Shown piece after piece: positions 20,923 to 29,538 of a DNA stretch of 33,632 bases. The stretch is from MGBC108787 sp964430695 (GTDB lineage Bacteria > Bacillota_I > Bacilli_A > RF39 > UBA660), in assembly GCA_964430695.1 (NCBI GenBank), contig CAYSFO010000009.1:1-33632 (forward strand), written 5' to 3'. The position numbers and the translations under genes are program-made. The notes beneath the pieces are model-generated. The model did no database searches and was not told where the DNA came from. It worked only from the letters and a program-made list of their open reading frames with translations. Every line of letters starts with the position of its first letter. Position 1 is the stretch's first letter.

Positions 20923-21886
20923 AAACTAAATCTTTATAATTAGCATACGAAGTAAGTTCTTTATTATCTATCATTATATCTTGTAAATTCTTAAAACTTT
21001 CTTCAGATATCTCTGGTGTCTTAAACCATGAATCAGCTTTTTTATAGTTTTCGATCATTGTTTCTAAATCTTTAATACTAGTATCAGGGAATTGTTTTAT
21101 TATAACTTCTGCTATTTCTTTTGATGAATGGGTATCAACGTATTCTAGTCCTTTTTTTATTCCTTGATAGAATTTGTTAATTATTTCTGGATTTTCATCA
21201 ATAAAACTTTTTTTAGCATTAAATGCCGTATAAGGAACAACGCCTGAATATGTACCAATGGAATCAGCAATAAAACCATAACCACCACTAACTAATTTAG
21301 ATGCATTAGGTTCAAATAGATTAACTCCATCACCATTTCCAGCAATAAATGCACTAGTTAAGTTAGCAAAATCAACAGTAGTATCAATTGTTACATTAGT
21401 AATAGATTCATTTTTTAAAGCATTAGTGAAGTTAAGTAATGGCATACCGCCACTTCTTCCCGCTAAAATAGTTAATCCACCAATACTTTTAAAGTTTTGA
21501 TAATCAATACCATTTCTTAAAACTAAGAATTGTCCATCTCTTTTAGTAAGCCCAGCAAAGCTTTTTACATAATCATCTTTGTTTTCTTGATATACATATA
21601 TAGTTGCTTCCGGTCCACAAAAACCAATGTTAACATCTCCTGATAATACAGCAGCAGTAACATTGTTAGCACCACTTGTTAGGATAACTTCAATACTCAA
21701 ATCTTCAAAGTAATTATTTTCTAAAGCAACATACCATGGAGCATAGAATACTGAATGAGTAACCTCAGCTACTTTTAGTTTGGTTTTATCATTATTAGTT
21801 TCCTTTGTATCTTTATTAATGAAAGTCATTATAGTTAGGAATAATAATACCGCACCAATAAAAATAGCCACCAACATTCTTTTCAA
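20909..21886 (-). CDS. NMT1/THI5-like ABC transporter substrate-binding protein
   Basis: This 325-aa solute-binding protein has an N-terminal hydrophobic segment (about 4-23) and then a periplasmic-binding fold: VAEVTHSVFYAPWYVALE, VILTSGANNVTAAVLSGDVN, IGFCGPEATIYVY, ILAGRSGGMPLL. This pattern is shared by transporters for thiamine pyrimidine precursors, riboflavin, sulphonates and nitrate. The ligand cannot be decided, and no riboswitch lies upstream. There is no lipobox cysteine after the hydrophobic segment, so it is probably tethered by an uncleaved anchor rather than lipidated. TTG 21886 is chosen because AAGGAGG sits 8 nt upstream. The next ATG, three codons in, is too far. Confidence 0.9.
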   Translation of the reverse strand: MKRMLVAIFIGAVLLFLTIMTFINKDTKETNNDKTKLKVAEVTHSVFYAPWYVALENNYFEDLSIEVILTSGANNVTAAVLSGDVNIGFCGPEATIYVYQENKDDYVKSFAGLTKRDGQFLVLRNGIDYQNFKSIGGLTILAGRSGGMPLLNFTNALKNESITNVTIDTTVDFANLTSAFIAGNGDGVNLFEPNASKLVSGGYGFIADSIGTYSGVVPYTAFNAKKSFIDENPEIINKFYQGIKKGLEYVDTHSSKEIAEVIIKQFPDTSIKDLETMIENYKKADSWFKTPEISEESFKNLQDIMIDNKELTSYANYKDLVYEIN

Positions 21887-21927
21887 ATAAATAACCTCCT
21901 TTTATTTTCCAATGTATTATATGGGAG

Positions 21928-22557
21928 TTATTTAATAGATGTGATAATTTTATTAGATTTATATTTCTTTTTTAATATCCAAAGAATAATTAAAACAATA
22001 ACAATTGGTTTATAATATGCACTAATAAATTCAGATATTAAAAGATAATTATCACCAATCATATTACCAAGTAAGATTAAAACCGTATTCCAAATGAGAC
22101 TACCTAAAGTTGTTAAAATAATAAATTCAATTATATTCATTTTTGACATCCCAGCTGGAATTGATATTAAACTTCTAACAATGGGTGCTAATCGACCAAT
22201 GAAGACTGATTTTTTACCATTTTGATGAAAATCTTCTATAGATTCATTAATATGTTCTTTATTTAAATGAAGTAAGCGACCTAAACGGGTATCAATTAAT
22301 TTACTAAAAAAATTGGTATTTAGAATATATCCTAAATAATAAAGAATAATCGCACCAACTAATGAACCAAGAGTTGATGCTATAATAATCATGAAAATGT
22401 TTAATTGAGCTTTTTTGGCAATAAAACCGGAAAAGGTAAGAATTACTTCCGAAGGTATTGGTGGAAAGAGGTTTTCAATCATAATCAGAAGGAATATTCC
22501 AATGAGTCCATATTTGTTTATAAATGTAAGAATAAAATTATTTATATGTATCACCAA
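21928..22557 (-). CDS. DedA-family membrane protein
   Basis: This 209-aa protein of the DedA/SNARE-associated family includes transporters that flip undecaprenyl phosphate or other lipids. Visible are IENLFPPIPSEVIL near the N-terminus, the central GRLAPIVRSLISIPAGMSKM motif with its conserved Arg and Pro, and the helices around them. The start is unclear: TTG 22557 or GTG 22554 have no good ribosome binding site, and TTGGTGAT could itself be a ribosome binding site for a rarer start a few codons in. It lies 41 nt upstream of the binding-protein gene on the same strand. Undecaprenyl recycling links it in theme with uppP. Confidence 0.9.
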   Translation of the reverse strand: MVIHINNFILTFINKYGLIGIFLLIMIENLFPPIPSEVILTFSGFIAKKAQLNIFMIIIASTLGSLVGAIILYYLGYILNTNFFSKLIDTRLGRLLHLNKEHINESIEDFHQNGKKSVFIGRLAPIVRSLISIPAGMSKMNIIEFIILTTLGSLIWNTVLILLGNMIGDNYLLISEFISAYYKPIVIVLIILWILKKKYKSNKIITSIK

Positions 22558-22607
22558 TATAAGTTTATGATTTTATGAAGTTTAATATTTACATCTTTTT
22601 TTATCTT

Positions 22608-22616
22608 TGCTATAAT
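22608..22616 (+). promoter_or_regulatory. Extended -10 promoter
   Basis: TGcTATAAT overlaps ATG 22615, so the longest frame cannot be the real one. Transcription near 22623 supports a start at ATG 22645, with GAGAGG in front. Confidence 0.6.
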
Positions 22617-22644
22617 GGTAAAGAGAATAGAGAGGTTTTTTGTT

Positions 22645-24564
22645 ATGGAGAAGATGATTAAGGTCATTAACGACAACTTAAGAAATGTTATTAATGGTAT
22701 TAAAGAACATAGAATAGATTTAGAGGCAACTCTAGGTTCAATTAAGAATGAAATGTCACTTAGAGTTAAGGAAGCTAGTACTTATAAAAGTGATGTTGAA
22801 AATGCTCGAACTATAATTTCTTCTCTTGAAAACGATATAACTGATCTAGAGAGTGACTTATCTGAATTAAAGGATAAATTTGGTTCAAAGAATTTCAAAG
22901 AAATTTTAAATGCCGGTAATAAAGAGATAAATGCAAAGATTCTTGAAAAACGTTCTCTAATTAATGAACAAGGACAAATAATACTATCTTTGACTGATAA
23001 AGCTCGTGGTTTAAAAGATATTTTAATTGAGTTAAGAGAAAAGAAGATAGCAACTGAAGAAAATTTAGAAAAAACAAGAATCCTTGAAGGTTATTTTGAA
23101 AATCGTATAGGTGAAACAATTAGATATTCCGAAGAACATCCTGATGAACTTGCTTCATACCGTGATGAAATTCCTCAAGAAGAATTAAATACTCAAGAAA
23201 ATATTGATATTTCTAGTATTATAGATGGATCTATATTTGAAGAAATTGATGAAATTTCTAGTGGCGAACCAGATGCTAAATTATTAGAAAGTGTACTTGC
23301 TAATCCAGAAGATATTCCAGTTTATGAACAACCAGAAGAAGTAGAAGAAATTGTTCCTGTTGATGTATCAACTGCTAATCAACTAGAAAATATGATTAGT
23401 GAGGCTAAAGACTTCATTGAACAACAAGCACCATTAATTATGCAAGGATCTACAACTCCAGAAGTTGAAGATTCTCAAGAAGAAGTAGCATCAGAAGAAA
23501 CACCTGAGGAAGCCGAAGATGAAAAAGTACAAGAAGAAATAGAAACTGCTGAAGAAGATGAAAATTTTGGAAATCCAATAATTGATCATAATGGTGAAGA
23601 ACTTGAAAGTGAAGAAGATAGTGATGACTATATTGATATTGATGTTGATGAAGCTAATAGTGATTTAGGAATTTATCAAGATAATATTATGGATGATGCT
23701 ATTGATCCCGATAGTTTGATAGAAATAGATTCACAAGATGAATATCCAAATGTTGGGGAAATGGGTGATGATCCATTCCTTGATATAGCTGGACTAGAAA
23801 ATGAATTAGGTGTTGGCGACAGCTTAAGTGATTTATTACCTGATGATGAACCAATTGATTTACAAATAGACGAGGATAATCTTCCAATAATTGATGTTGA
23901 AGAAGATGGAGAAGATATTAGAGCGGAAATTAAAAATTGTGGTTTAGATATTTCCATGATGGATGATGCTGATTTAATGCTTCTAGAAGCTACATTTGAT
24001 AAGGCAAAAATTATGAGATCTTTAGATATTATAAGAACTCATAATATAAACGTTAATAATGTTTATAAGAATGCTAAGATCTTAACAGCTATTACGCCTG
24101 AAAATTTAGATGATATATTAACTCTATTAGAACGTACTGATGCTAATGCATCGGATATTGAATTAGTATTTAAATATTTAGATAATGTAAATGTTAGTAG
24201 ATTAGAACAAGTTATAATGAGTGGAAATACAGAGCTTACAAGCGCTTTAAGTCAAGCTATTAATTATAATGGCGATGAGGTAATTGCAACAGTACTAGAA
24301 ATTAGTTCAGAAATTGCTAATGCATTAAAGAAGAATGCTAGTGATGATGATTATCTAATTATGAATACTTTACCTGATGTAGTATTAACAAATTATCAAG
24401 AATTAAAAGCATTAAATATTGAAAATCTAGATGATTGTATTTCTAAATATCCACATAGATTTACACTTACTAATAGTAAATTCCATGAAATTATGGATAA
24501 ATACGATACTGAAGATTTAGTTAGATGTATTCATAAGAACCCAGCTGTTATTGATAAATTATAA
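22645..24564 (+). CDS. Large acidic coiled-coil protein of unknown function
   Basis: I do not recognise this 639-aa protein. Its first about 175 residues are a coiled coil (IISSLENDITDLESDLSELK). A long, strongly acidic, low-complexity region follows (about 185-440), rich in Glu/Asp with few basic residues and probably disordered. The C-terminal about 200 residues are helical and seem to repeat a short motif around LMLLEATFDKAKIM, ILTLLERTDANASDIE and LDNVNVSRLEQVIMSG, suggesting a helical-repeat domain. There is no signal peptide or transmembrane segment. It is monocistronic with its own promoter and terminator. A scaffold or cytoskeleton-like role is possible but unsupported. Confidence 0.75.
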   Translation: MEKMIKVINDNLRNVINGIKEHRIDLEATLGSIKNEMSLRVKEASTYKSDVENARTIISSLENDITDLESDLSELKDKFGSKNFKEILNAGNKEINAKILEKRSLINEQGQIILSLTDKARGLKDILIELREKKIATEENLEKTRILEGYFENRIGETIRYSEEHPDELASYRDEIPQEELNTQENIDISSIIDGSIFEEIDEISSGEPDAKLLESVLANPEDIPVYEQPEEVEEIVPVDVSTANQLENMISEAKDFIEQQAPLIMQGSTTPEVEDSQEEVASEETPEEAEDEKVQEEIETAEEDENFGNPIIDHNGEELESEEDSDDYIDIDVDEANSDLGIYQDNIMDDAIDPDSLIEIDSQDEYPNVGEMGDDPFLDIAGLENELGVGDSLSDLLPDDEPIDLQIDEDNLPIIDVEEDGEDIRAEIKNCGLDISMMDDADLMLLEATFDKAKIMRSLDIIRTHNINVNNVYKNAKILTAITPENLDDILTLLERTDANASDIELVFKYLDNVNVSRLEQVIMSGNTELTSALSQAINYNGDEVIATVLEISSEIANALKKNASDDDYLIMNTLPDVVLTNYQELKALNIENLDDCISKYPHRFTLTNSKFHEIMDKYDTEDLVRCIHKNPAVIDKL

Positions 24565-24591
24565 GAAGAATAAATATATTCTTCTTTTTTT
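24563..24591 (+). terminator. Intrinsic terminator
   Basis: AAGAAGAAT (24563-24571) pairs with ATTCTTCTT (24578-24586), followed by T's to 24591. Confidence 0.85.
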
Positions 24592-24643
24592 GTCTATAAA
24601 ATGTCAAAAAAAGTCACTTTACAGTCAACTTGTTCAGAACATA

Positions 24644-24652
24644 TGTTATAAT
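24644..24652 (+). promoter_or_regulatory. Extended -10 promoter of the dockerin/cohesin operon
   Basis: TGtTATAAT lies 29 nt before ATG 24682. Ribosome binding sequence GTGGGTGG follows. No -35 stands out. Confidence 0.55.
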
Positions 24653-24681
24653 GAATATGAATATATGAAAGTGGGTGGATT

Positions 24682-26418
24682 ATGAAAAAATATATTTATA
24701 TACTTATATTAATGTTCTTTTTTGTGATTTTACCTATTAACGTTTTAGCAGATAATTTAGAGATAACAGGAACTGGTGTAAATATTAGATCTTTACCTGG
24801 AACTAATGGAAAGATTCTTAAACTAGTTAATCGAGGACAAATTTTTGAATTATTAAGTAGTACTAAATATACTGACCAAGGGGGATGTTCAGCAGGTTGG
24901 TATAAGATAAGAGTTGATGGGCAAGAAGGTTATGTATGTTCTAGTTATGGAGTAGTAAAAACCACTTCAATTCCTGTAATATCCGAACAAACTAAAAATG
25001 CATGTGAACAAGAATTAAGAGATAAAGGTTTTCCGCAAGATTATTGGGATTCACTATGTAATTTAAAAGCTCTTCATCCAAACTGGACATTTAATGCAGT
25101 TCAAACAGGATATAGCTTTGTTGATGTTGTTAATTCCGAAGCTAAATGTGGTATTAATTCTTTAAGTACAAAAAATACTGAATATATAGATTATAGTTGT
25201 ACAAGTAAATTAGATTCTGGTTATAGTCATGCTTCTCAAAAAGCTGTGGCTTATTATTTAAATCCTTTAAATTTTTTAAATGAAAAAAATATTTTTATGT
25301 TTGAATCTAATTATCTTAATACTTCAATAAGCGTCGAAAATAATTATAAAATTGTTAATTCAGTTATACCAAGTTATGTGGAAAAACTTCCAACATTGCC
25401 ACAAGCAATTAACAACTCTTGTTCAGAATTAAATATAAGTCCAACTTTAGTTTCTAGTCGTATACGTCAAGAACTTGGTGCAACGGGTCTTGCAACATCT
25501 GATAAATATGCGGGACAGTTACTATCTTGTATATCAGGAGAATATACAACAAGATGGAATGATTATGCTCCAAATGGTGATTCTTTAGATTATTATTATA
25601 ATTTCTTCAATGCTAATGTTATAGATGGGTCTAATAAATCAGCTGCCTATCGTGCTGTTTATTACGCATATAAAAAAGGTTGGGGTGGAACAGGAAACCA
25701 AACTACTGATTTATCTTTAGCTATATCAGGCGGAATTAGATTTTTAAAAGATGATTATATTGATAAAAATCAATATACTATGTATTTTCAAAAGTTTAAT
25801 GTAGCTCCATTAAATACTTCTCATCAATATATGAGTAATCTTACAGCTCCATCATCGGAATCAACTATTGCTTATAATGCGTATAAGAGTTCTGGTTTAT
25901 TGGATAGTAATTTTATATTCCACATACCAATATATGCAAATTTGGATGCCCCAATAATCAATTCTCCCGATGGAGCAACAGGAGAAAATGGTACTAATAC
26001 ATCAAATGGTCTAAGTATACCTGATATATTAGTTAATGTTGGTTATAAAGTATCTAGTAATAAAATAATGGGAATTGAACCGGGAGGAAGTTTAGAGGAT
26101 TTTAAAAATAAAATTAATTCCTTAGGTGGTACAGTTGTATCAACAAGTTCTAATATTTTAGGAACTGGAAATGTAATAAAAATATCAAATGGTTCATCGA
26201 CTAGTGATTATGTGGTTGTAATTAAAGGGGACACATCAGGAGATGGAATTATTAATGCCTTGGATTTATTACAAATTCAAAAGAGTATCTTAGGTCAATA
26301 TCAATTAAAAGATGCAAATTTACTTGCTGGAGATCCATCAGGAGATGGAAAAGTTGATGCCTTAGATTTATTACAAGTTCAAAAAAATATTTTGGGTCAA
26401 TTTAAAATTAATCAATAG
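24682..26418 (+). CDS. Secreted N-acetylglucosaminidase with SH3b and C-terminal dockerin
   Basis: This 578-aa extracellular peptidoglycan hydrolase has a signal peptide (1-23, ending VLA) and an SH3b domain (about 26-95: GVNIRSLPGTNGKILKLV). The endo-beta-N-acetylglucosaminidase domain (about 110-420) includes LKALHPNWTFNAV, AVAYYLNPLNFLNEKNIFMF, SRIRQELGATGL with the likely catalytic Glu264, and MYFQKFNVAP. A small beta domain (about 440-510) precedes a type I dockerin (about 515-578). The dockerin has two calcium-binding repeats, DTSGDGIINALDLLQIQKSI and DPSGDGKVDALDLLQVQKNI. The dockerin implies docking to a cohesin, and one is encoded by the next gene, 9 nt downstream. Confidence 0.9.
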   Translation: MKKYIYILILMFFFVILPINVLADNLEITGTGVNIRSLPGTNGKILKLVNRGQIFELLSSTKYTDQGGCSAGWYKIRVDGQEGYVCSSYGVVKTTSIPVISEQTKNACEQELRDKGFPQDYWDSLCNLKALHPNWTFNAVQTGYSFVDVVNSEAKCGINSLSTKNTEYIDYSCTSKLDSGYSHASQKAVAYYLNPLNFLNEKNIFMFESNYLNTSISVENNYKIVNSVIPSYVEKLPTLPQAINNSCSELNISPTLVSSRIRQELGATGLATSDKYAGQLLSCISGEYTTRWNDYAPNGDSLDYYYNFFNANVIDGSNKSAAYRAVYYAYKKGWGGTGNQTTDLSLAISGGIRFLKDDYIDKNQYTMYFQKFNVAPLNTSHQYMSNLTAPSSESTIAYNAYKSSGLLDSNFIFHIPIYANLDAPIINSPDGATGENGTNTSNGLSIPDILVNVGYKVSSNKIMGIEPGGSLEDFKNKINSLGGTVVSTSSNILGTGNVIKISNGSSTSDYVVVIKGDTSGDGIINALDLLQIQKSILGQYQLKDANLLAGDPSGDGKVDALDLLQVQKNILGQFKINQ

Positions 26419-26427
26419 GAGGATTAT

Positions 26428-27921
26428 ATGAAAAAAGTATTATTATTTATATATAGTATGTTATTAGTATTGGCGCCACTTAATGTTTTTGCTTCAAGTG
26501 CAAATATAAGTGTTAGTGCTTCCAATACAGTTATGGTTGGTAACACTGTTACGGTTACCGTAAAATTATCAAGTTCGAGTAAAATAGGAAGTTGGCAAGC
26601 TAGTTTAAATTATGATAAGTCATATTTACAATTAACAAAAAGTACAGCAGAAGCAGGCGGATCTGCAATGGCAAATACAGTTGCTAATGGTACCAAGAGT
26701 AAAACTTATACTTTTACTTTCAAAACTTTAAAACAAGGAAGTACAAAGGTAAGTGTTGATTCTTATACTCTTTATGACTATGATACAATGGATCAAATGA
26801 AAGCTACTGGTGGAAGTGCTACAATTAGTATTAAAACGAAAGAAGAAATCGAAGCATCTTATTCATCTAATGCTAATTTAAAAGGAATAACGGTTGGTGA
26901 ATATAATTTATCTCCAGCATTTAATAAAGATACTTTAGAATATGAAGTAGAAGTACCTAACGAAATAGAATCTGTTAATGTTTCTGCATCAAAAGAAGAT
27001 GGTGCCTCTTCAGTTACAGGAACAGGAAATATTACATTAACGGAAGGTAATAATAAAGTTTCAATAGTTGTTACAGCCCAAAAGGGTAATACAAAAACAT
27101 ATATTGTTAATATTTATCGTAAAGAATTAGATCCAATAAATGTTACTATTAGTGGTAAAGATTATACCCTTGTTAGAAGAAGTGATGCTTTACCAGAATA
27201 TTTAACATTTACGCCTACCACAACGGTTATCGAAAGTACGGAAGTACCGGCTTTATATAGTGATATTACAGGTTACACATTAGTTGGTTTAAAAAAAGAT
27301 GATGGCGATGTAGAAATGTATTTAGTTAGTGATGGAAAAGTAACAACTAAATACGTTGAAGTTAAAAGTAACGCTATTACTTTATATCCTTTAGATTTAA
27401 CAAATAATGAATTGTTTAAAAATTATATTAAAAAAGAATTAGATATTAATGGAATAAAAGTTGAAGGTTATGTATTAAAAAAGAATTCTAAATTTGCTAT
27501 TATATATGCTCAAGATGTCGATACAGGCGATATTAATTATTATTCTTATAATATCAAAGAAAATACAGCTCAAGTTTTTGATAAAGAATTAATTGAAAGT
27601 TATGAAGAAAAAATAACTAATTATAAATATGTTTTATTAGGATTAATTGGCGTAATAATTATCTTATTATTTATTCTTATTGTTAGAAAACCTAAGAAAA
27701 GAAAAAATAGAAGAGTAGAAAATAAAAAGCCTGAATTAGTTAATACTATCGAAACTCATATTGATAATGAAATTAAAGAGGAAGTACAAGAAAGTAAATC
27801 AGATGAAGATACTATAAATAATGAAGATTTTGAAAAACACAGAGAAACTAAACTATCTAAAAAAGAACAAAAGAAATTAAAAAAAGCTCAAAAGAAAAAT
27901 AAGGATTTTGATTTTAGATAA
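26428..27921 (+). CDS. Membrane-anchored cohesin-domain protein
   Basis: The 497-aa product has a signal peptide (1-22, ending VFA) and a cohesin-like domain (about 24-135: ISVSASNTVMVGNTVTVTV, WQASLNYDKSYLQLT, YTFTFKTLKQGSTKVSV). A cadherin-like beta-sandwich module follows (about 148-236: LKGITVGEYNLSPAFNKDT, YEVEVPNEI). A third soluble region (about 240-395), a transmembrane helix (about 401-421) and a long charged cytoplasmic tail complete it. It looks like a minimal cell-surface anchor for a dockerin partner, most simply the glucosaminidase encoded just upstream. The cytoplasmic tail, unusual for a scaffold anchor, could connect to internal proteins. The downstream HD gene overlaps its stop codon. 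Confidence 0.85.
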   Translation: MKKVLLFIYSMLLVLAPLNVFASSANISVSASNTVMVGNTVTVTVKLSSSSKIGSWQASLNYDKSYLQLTKSTAEAGGSAMANTVANGTKSKTYTFTFKTLKQGSTKVSVDSYTLYDYDTMDQMKATGGSATISIKTKEEIEASYSSNANLKGITVGEYNLSPAFNKDTLEYEVEVPNEIESVNVSASKEDGASSVTGTGNITLTEGNNKVSIVVTAQKGNTKTYIVNIYRKELDPINVTISGKDYTLVRRSDALPEYLTFTPTTTVIESTEVPALYSDITGYTLVGLKKDDGDVEMYLVSDGKVTTKYVEVKSNAITLYPLDLTNNELFKNYIKKELDINGIKVEGYVLKKNSKFAIIYAQDVDTGDINYYSYNIKENTAQVFDKELIESYEEKITNYKYVLLGLIGVIIILLFILIVRKPKKRKNRRVENKKPELVNTIETHIDNEIKEEVQESKSDEDTINNEDFEKHRETKLSKKEQKKLKKAQKKNKDFDFR

Positions 27922-28565
27922 TGAAACTGACAAGTGCTAAAGCATATGAATTATTAATTAAAGATGTTTTAAATAAAGAATCAGAGTTAGAACTACCAGA
28001 AAATAGATGGGTAAAACATTGTATAAATGTTGGCTATGCGGCTTCAATTATTGCTGATAATTTGGGTCTTGACGCTGATTATATAGGTGCTTTGGGAATT
28101 ATCCATGATATTGGTCGCAAGATTAGTCATCCAAAACATCCAATTTATGGATATCAATATATGATTGAAAATGGATATTTAGAAGAAGCAGGAATATGTT
28201 TAACTCATTCTTTTGTGAATAATGATATTCGTCTTACGGCTGGAGTAGGCCCAACCGGAGAAGATGAAAAAATAATAACTGATTATTTTAAAACTCATGA
28301 ATTAACTATTTATGATAAAATTATTCAACTATGTGATCTTTTTTGTTTAGATTCTCATCTTACAACTATACCTGATCGTTTATATGATATATATACAAGA
28401 AAAGGTGTAACTGATGATTCTCGCTTGCATATTGAAGCAGTTTTAAAATTAAAGGAAGAATTAGAAGATTTAATGGGATGTTCTTTATATGATTTATTTC
28501 CGGAGATAAATACAGAACATATTGAAGAAGAAAATGAAAAATTAAATTCCGTATTAAATAGGTAA
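27921..28565 (+). CDS. HD-domain phosphohydrolase
   Basis: This 214-aa metal-dependent phosphohydrolase of the HD superfamily has ligands His33 (RWVKHCINVG) and His62-Asp63 (LGIIHDIGR), then a histidine in CLTHSFVN and an Asp in KIIQLCDLF. The substrate is not deducible; many relatives act on nucleotides. Its ATG shares one base with the cohesin gene stop (TAATG), so translation is coupled and it belongs to the same operon, although its role with wall proteins is unclear. Confidence 0.85.
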   Translation: MKLTSAKAYELLIKDVLNKESELELPENRWVKHCINVGYAASIIADNLGLDADYIGALGIIHDIGRKISHPKHPIYGYQYMIENGYLEEAGICLTHSFVNNDIRLTAGVGPTGEDEKIITDYFKTHELTIYDKIIQLCDLFCLDSHLTTIPDRLYDIYTRKGVTDDSRLHIEAVLKLKEELEDLMGCSLYDLFPEINTEHIEEENEKLNSVLNR

Positions 28566-28605
28566 TATTATTTAGTATATATCATATAAAATAATAGGTG
28601 AAAAT

Positions 28606-29376
28606 ATGAAATATATTAAATATATGTTACTTATTTTTTTATGTGTATTTTCTTTTTATATATCAGACACTTTACTTTTATATGTTGAAAATTCTAGTCC
28701 ATTAATGCAAACAATTAATGATTATACTGATTATGAGGAGTATGCTCCCGTTAATGCCGTAGTAGAAGGAAATACGATTATTCCTGGTAAAAAAGGTAGA
28801 GTTGTTAATAAAAGAGAATCATATCTAAAGATGAATGATTTTGGTACATTTAATGATACTTTTTTTGTTTATGACTATATTGATCCCGAAGTATCACTAA
28901 AAGATAATTTAGATAAAGTAATAGTGGGAGCACAAGACAAAACTAAAATAGCTTTAATTGTCGATACCGATAAATTTGATCAATATTTTTATGATAATAA
29001 AATATATTATTCGCGTTTAATAACTATCGATGATCATGTTGAAATTTATGAGTATGCCGAGTATATTAATGGTAATGTTGATGAAAATGATTTTTATGAT
29101 TTAAATTATTATTTTAAGCGAAATAAAATAAATAATAAGATATGTATTTTAGGAAGTTCAAATATAAAAGCTTGTAAAGATAATAAATATTTTATTATCG
29201 ATCCTTCTCTTAATTTATATCATTCTAATGTATCTTCAATTAAAAGTAAACTAACCGGCGGTAATATTTTATATATTCATGATGATGTTACTTTAAGTGA
29301 ATTAAAAGTAATTATTAATGAAATTAATTATAAAAGAATTGATATTATCAAACTAAGTGAATTAATTAAAGAATAA
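28606..29376 (+). CDS. Membrane-anchored protein, possibly a degenerate NodB-like domain
   Basis: This 256-aa protein has an N-terminal anchor (about 5-27, YMLLIFLCVFSFYISDTLLLY) and a single outer domain. The ending GGNILYIHDDVTLSEL with RIDIIKLSELIKE resembles the last strands of polysaccharide deacetylases (NodB fold). The metal-binding Asp-Asp and His-x3-His motifs expected near the middle are absent, so deacetylase activity is unlikely. It may be a regulatory or binding relative. It follows the HD gene by 40 nt with AGGTGA as ribosome binding site, probably as the last gene of the operon. The family call is tentative. Confidence 0.65.
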   Translation: MKYIKYMLLIFLCVFSFYISDTLLLYVENSSPLMQTINDYTDYEEYAPVNAVVEGNTIIPGKKGRVVNKRESYLKMNDFGTFNDTFFVYDYIDPEVSLKDNLDKVIVGAQDKTKIALIVDTDKFDQYFYDNKIYYSRLITIDDHVEIYEYAEYINGNVDENDFYDLNYYFKRNKINNKICILGSSNIKACKDNKYFIIDPSLNLYHSNVSSIKSKLTGGNILYIHDDVTLSELKVIINEINYKRIDIIKLSELIKE

Positions 29377-29394
29377 GTTATTATTCTTTTTTTT
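29368..29394 (+). terminator. Intrinsic terminator
   Basis: AAAGAATAA (29368-29376) pairs with TTATTCTTT (29381-29389), loop GTTA, followed by a T run. It overlaps the stop codon. Confidence 0.85.
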
Positions 29395-29407
29395 ATGAAA
29401 AAAACGT

Positions 29408-29439
29408 ATTTTAGTAATGCCTACGACAAAATATGACAA
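29408..29439 (+). repeat. Solo copy of the toxin-promoter box
   Basis: This intergenic sequence differs at two positions over 27 bases from 30831-30857 and contains CGACAAAATATGACAA (29424-29439), found also in front of both putative toxin genes. No toxin ORF or GAGAAGCA element follows here. Confidence 0.6.
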
Positions 29440-29485
29440 TAATAAGAAAAATAATGTTACTTACGATCAGTTTTTGTTATGACTA

Positions 29486-29514
29486 TTGACAATCTATAAT
29501 ATTTAGTATTTAAT
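29486..29514 (+). promoter_or_regulatory. Promoter (-35/-10)
   Basis: TTGACA (29486-29491), a 17-bp spacer and TTTAAT (29509-29514), 25 nt before ATG 29539. Ribosome binding site AAAAGGAGAG follows. Confidence 0.6.
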
Positions 29515-29538
29515 AAAAGCAAATAAAAAGGAGAGTTT

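Noticed and set aside
21887..21927. Riboswitch before the ABC importer genes
   Set aside because: The gap to the dedA stop is only 41 nt and holds little beyond a ribosome binding site.
22615..22644. Longer start of the acidic coiled-coil protein
   Set aside because: The ATG overlaps the -10 box. ATG 22645 follows a GAGAGG site.
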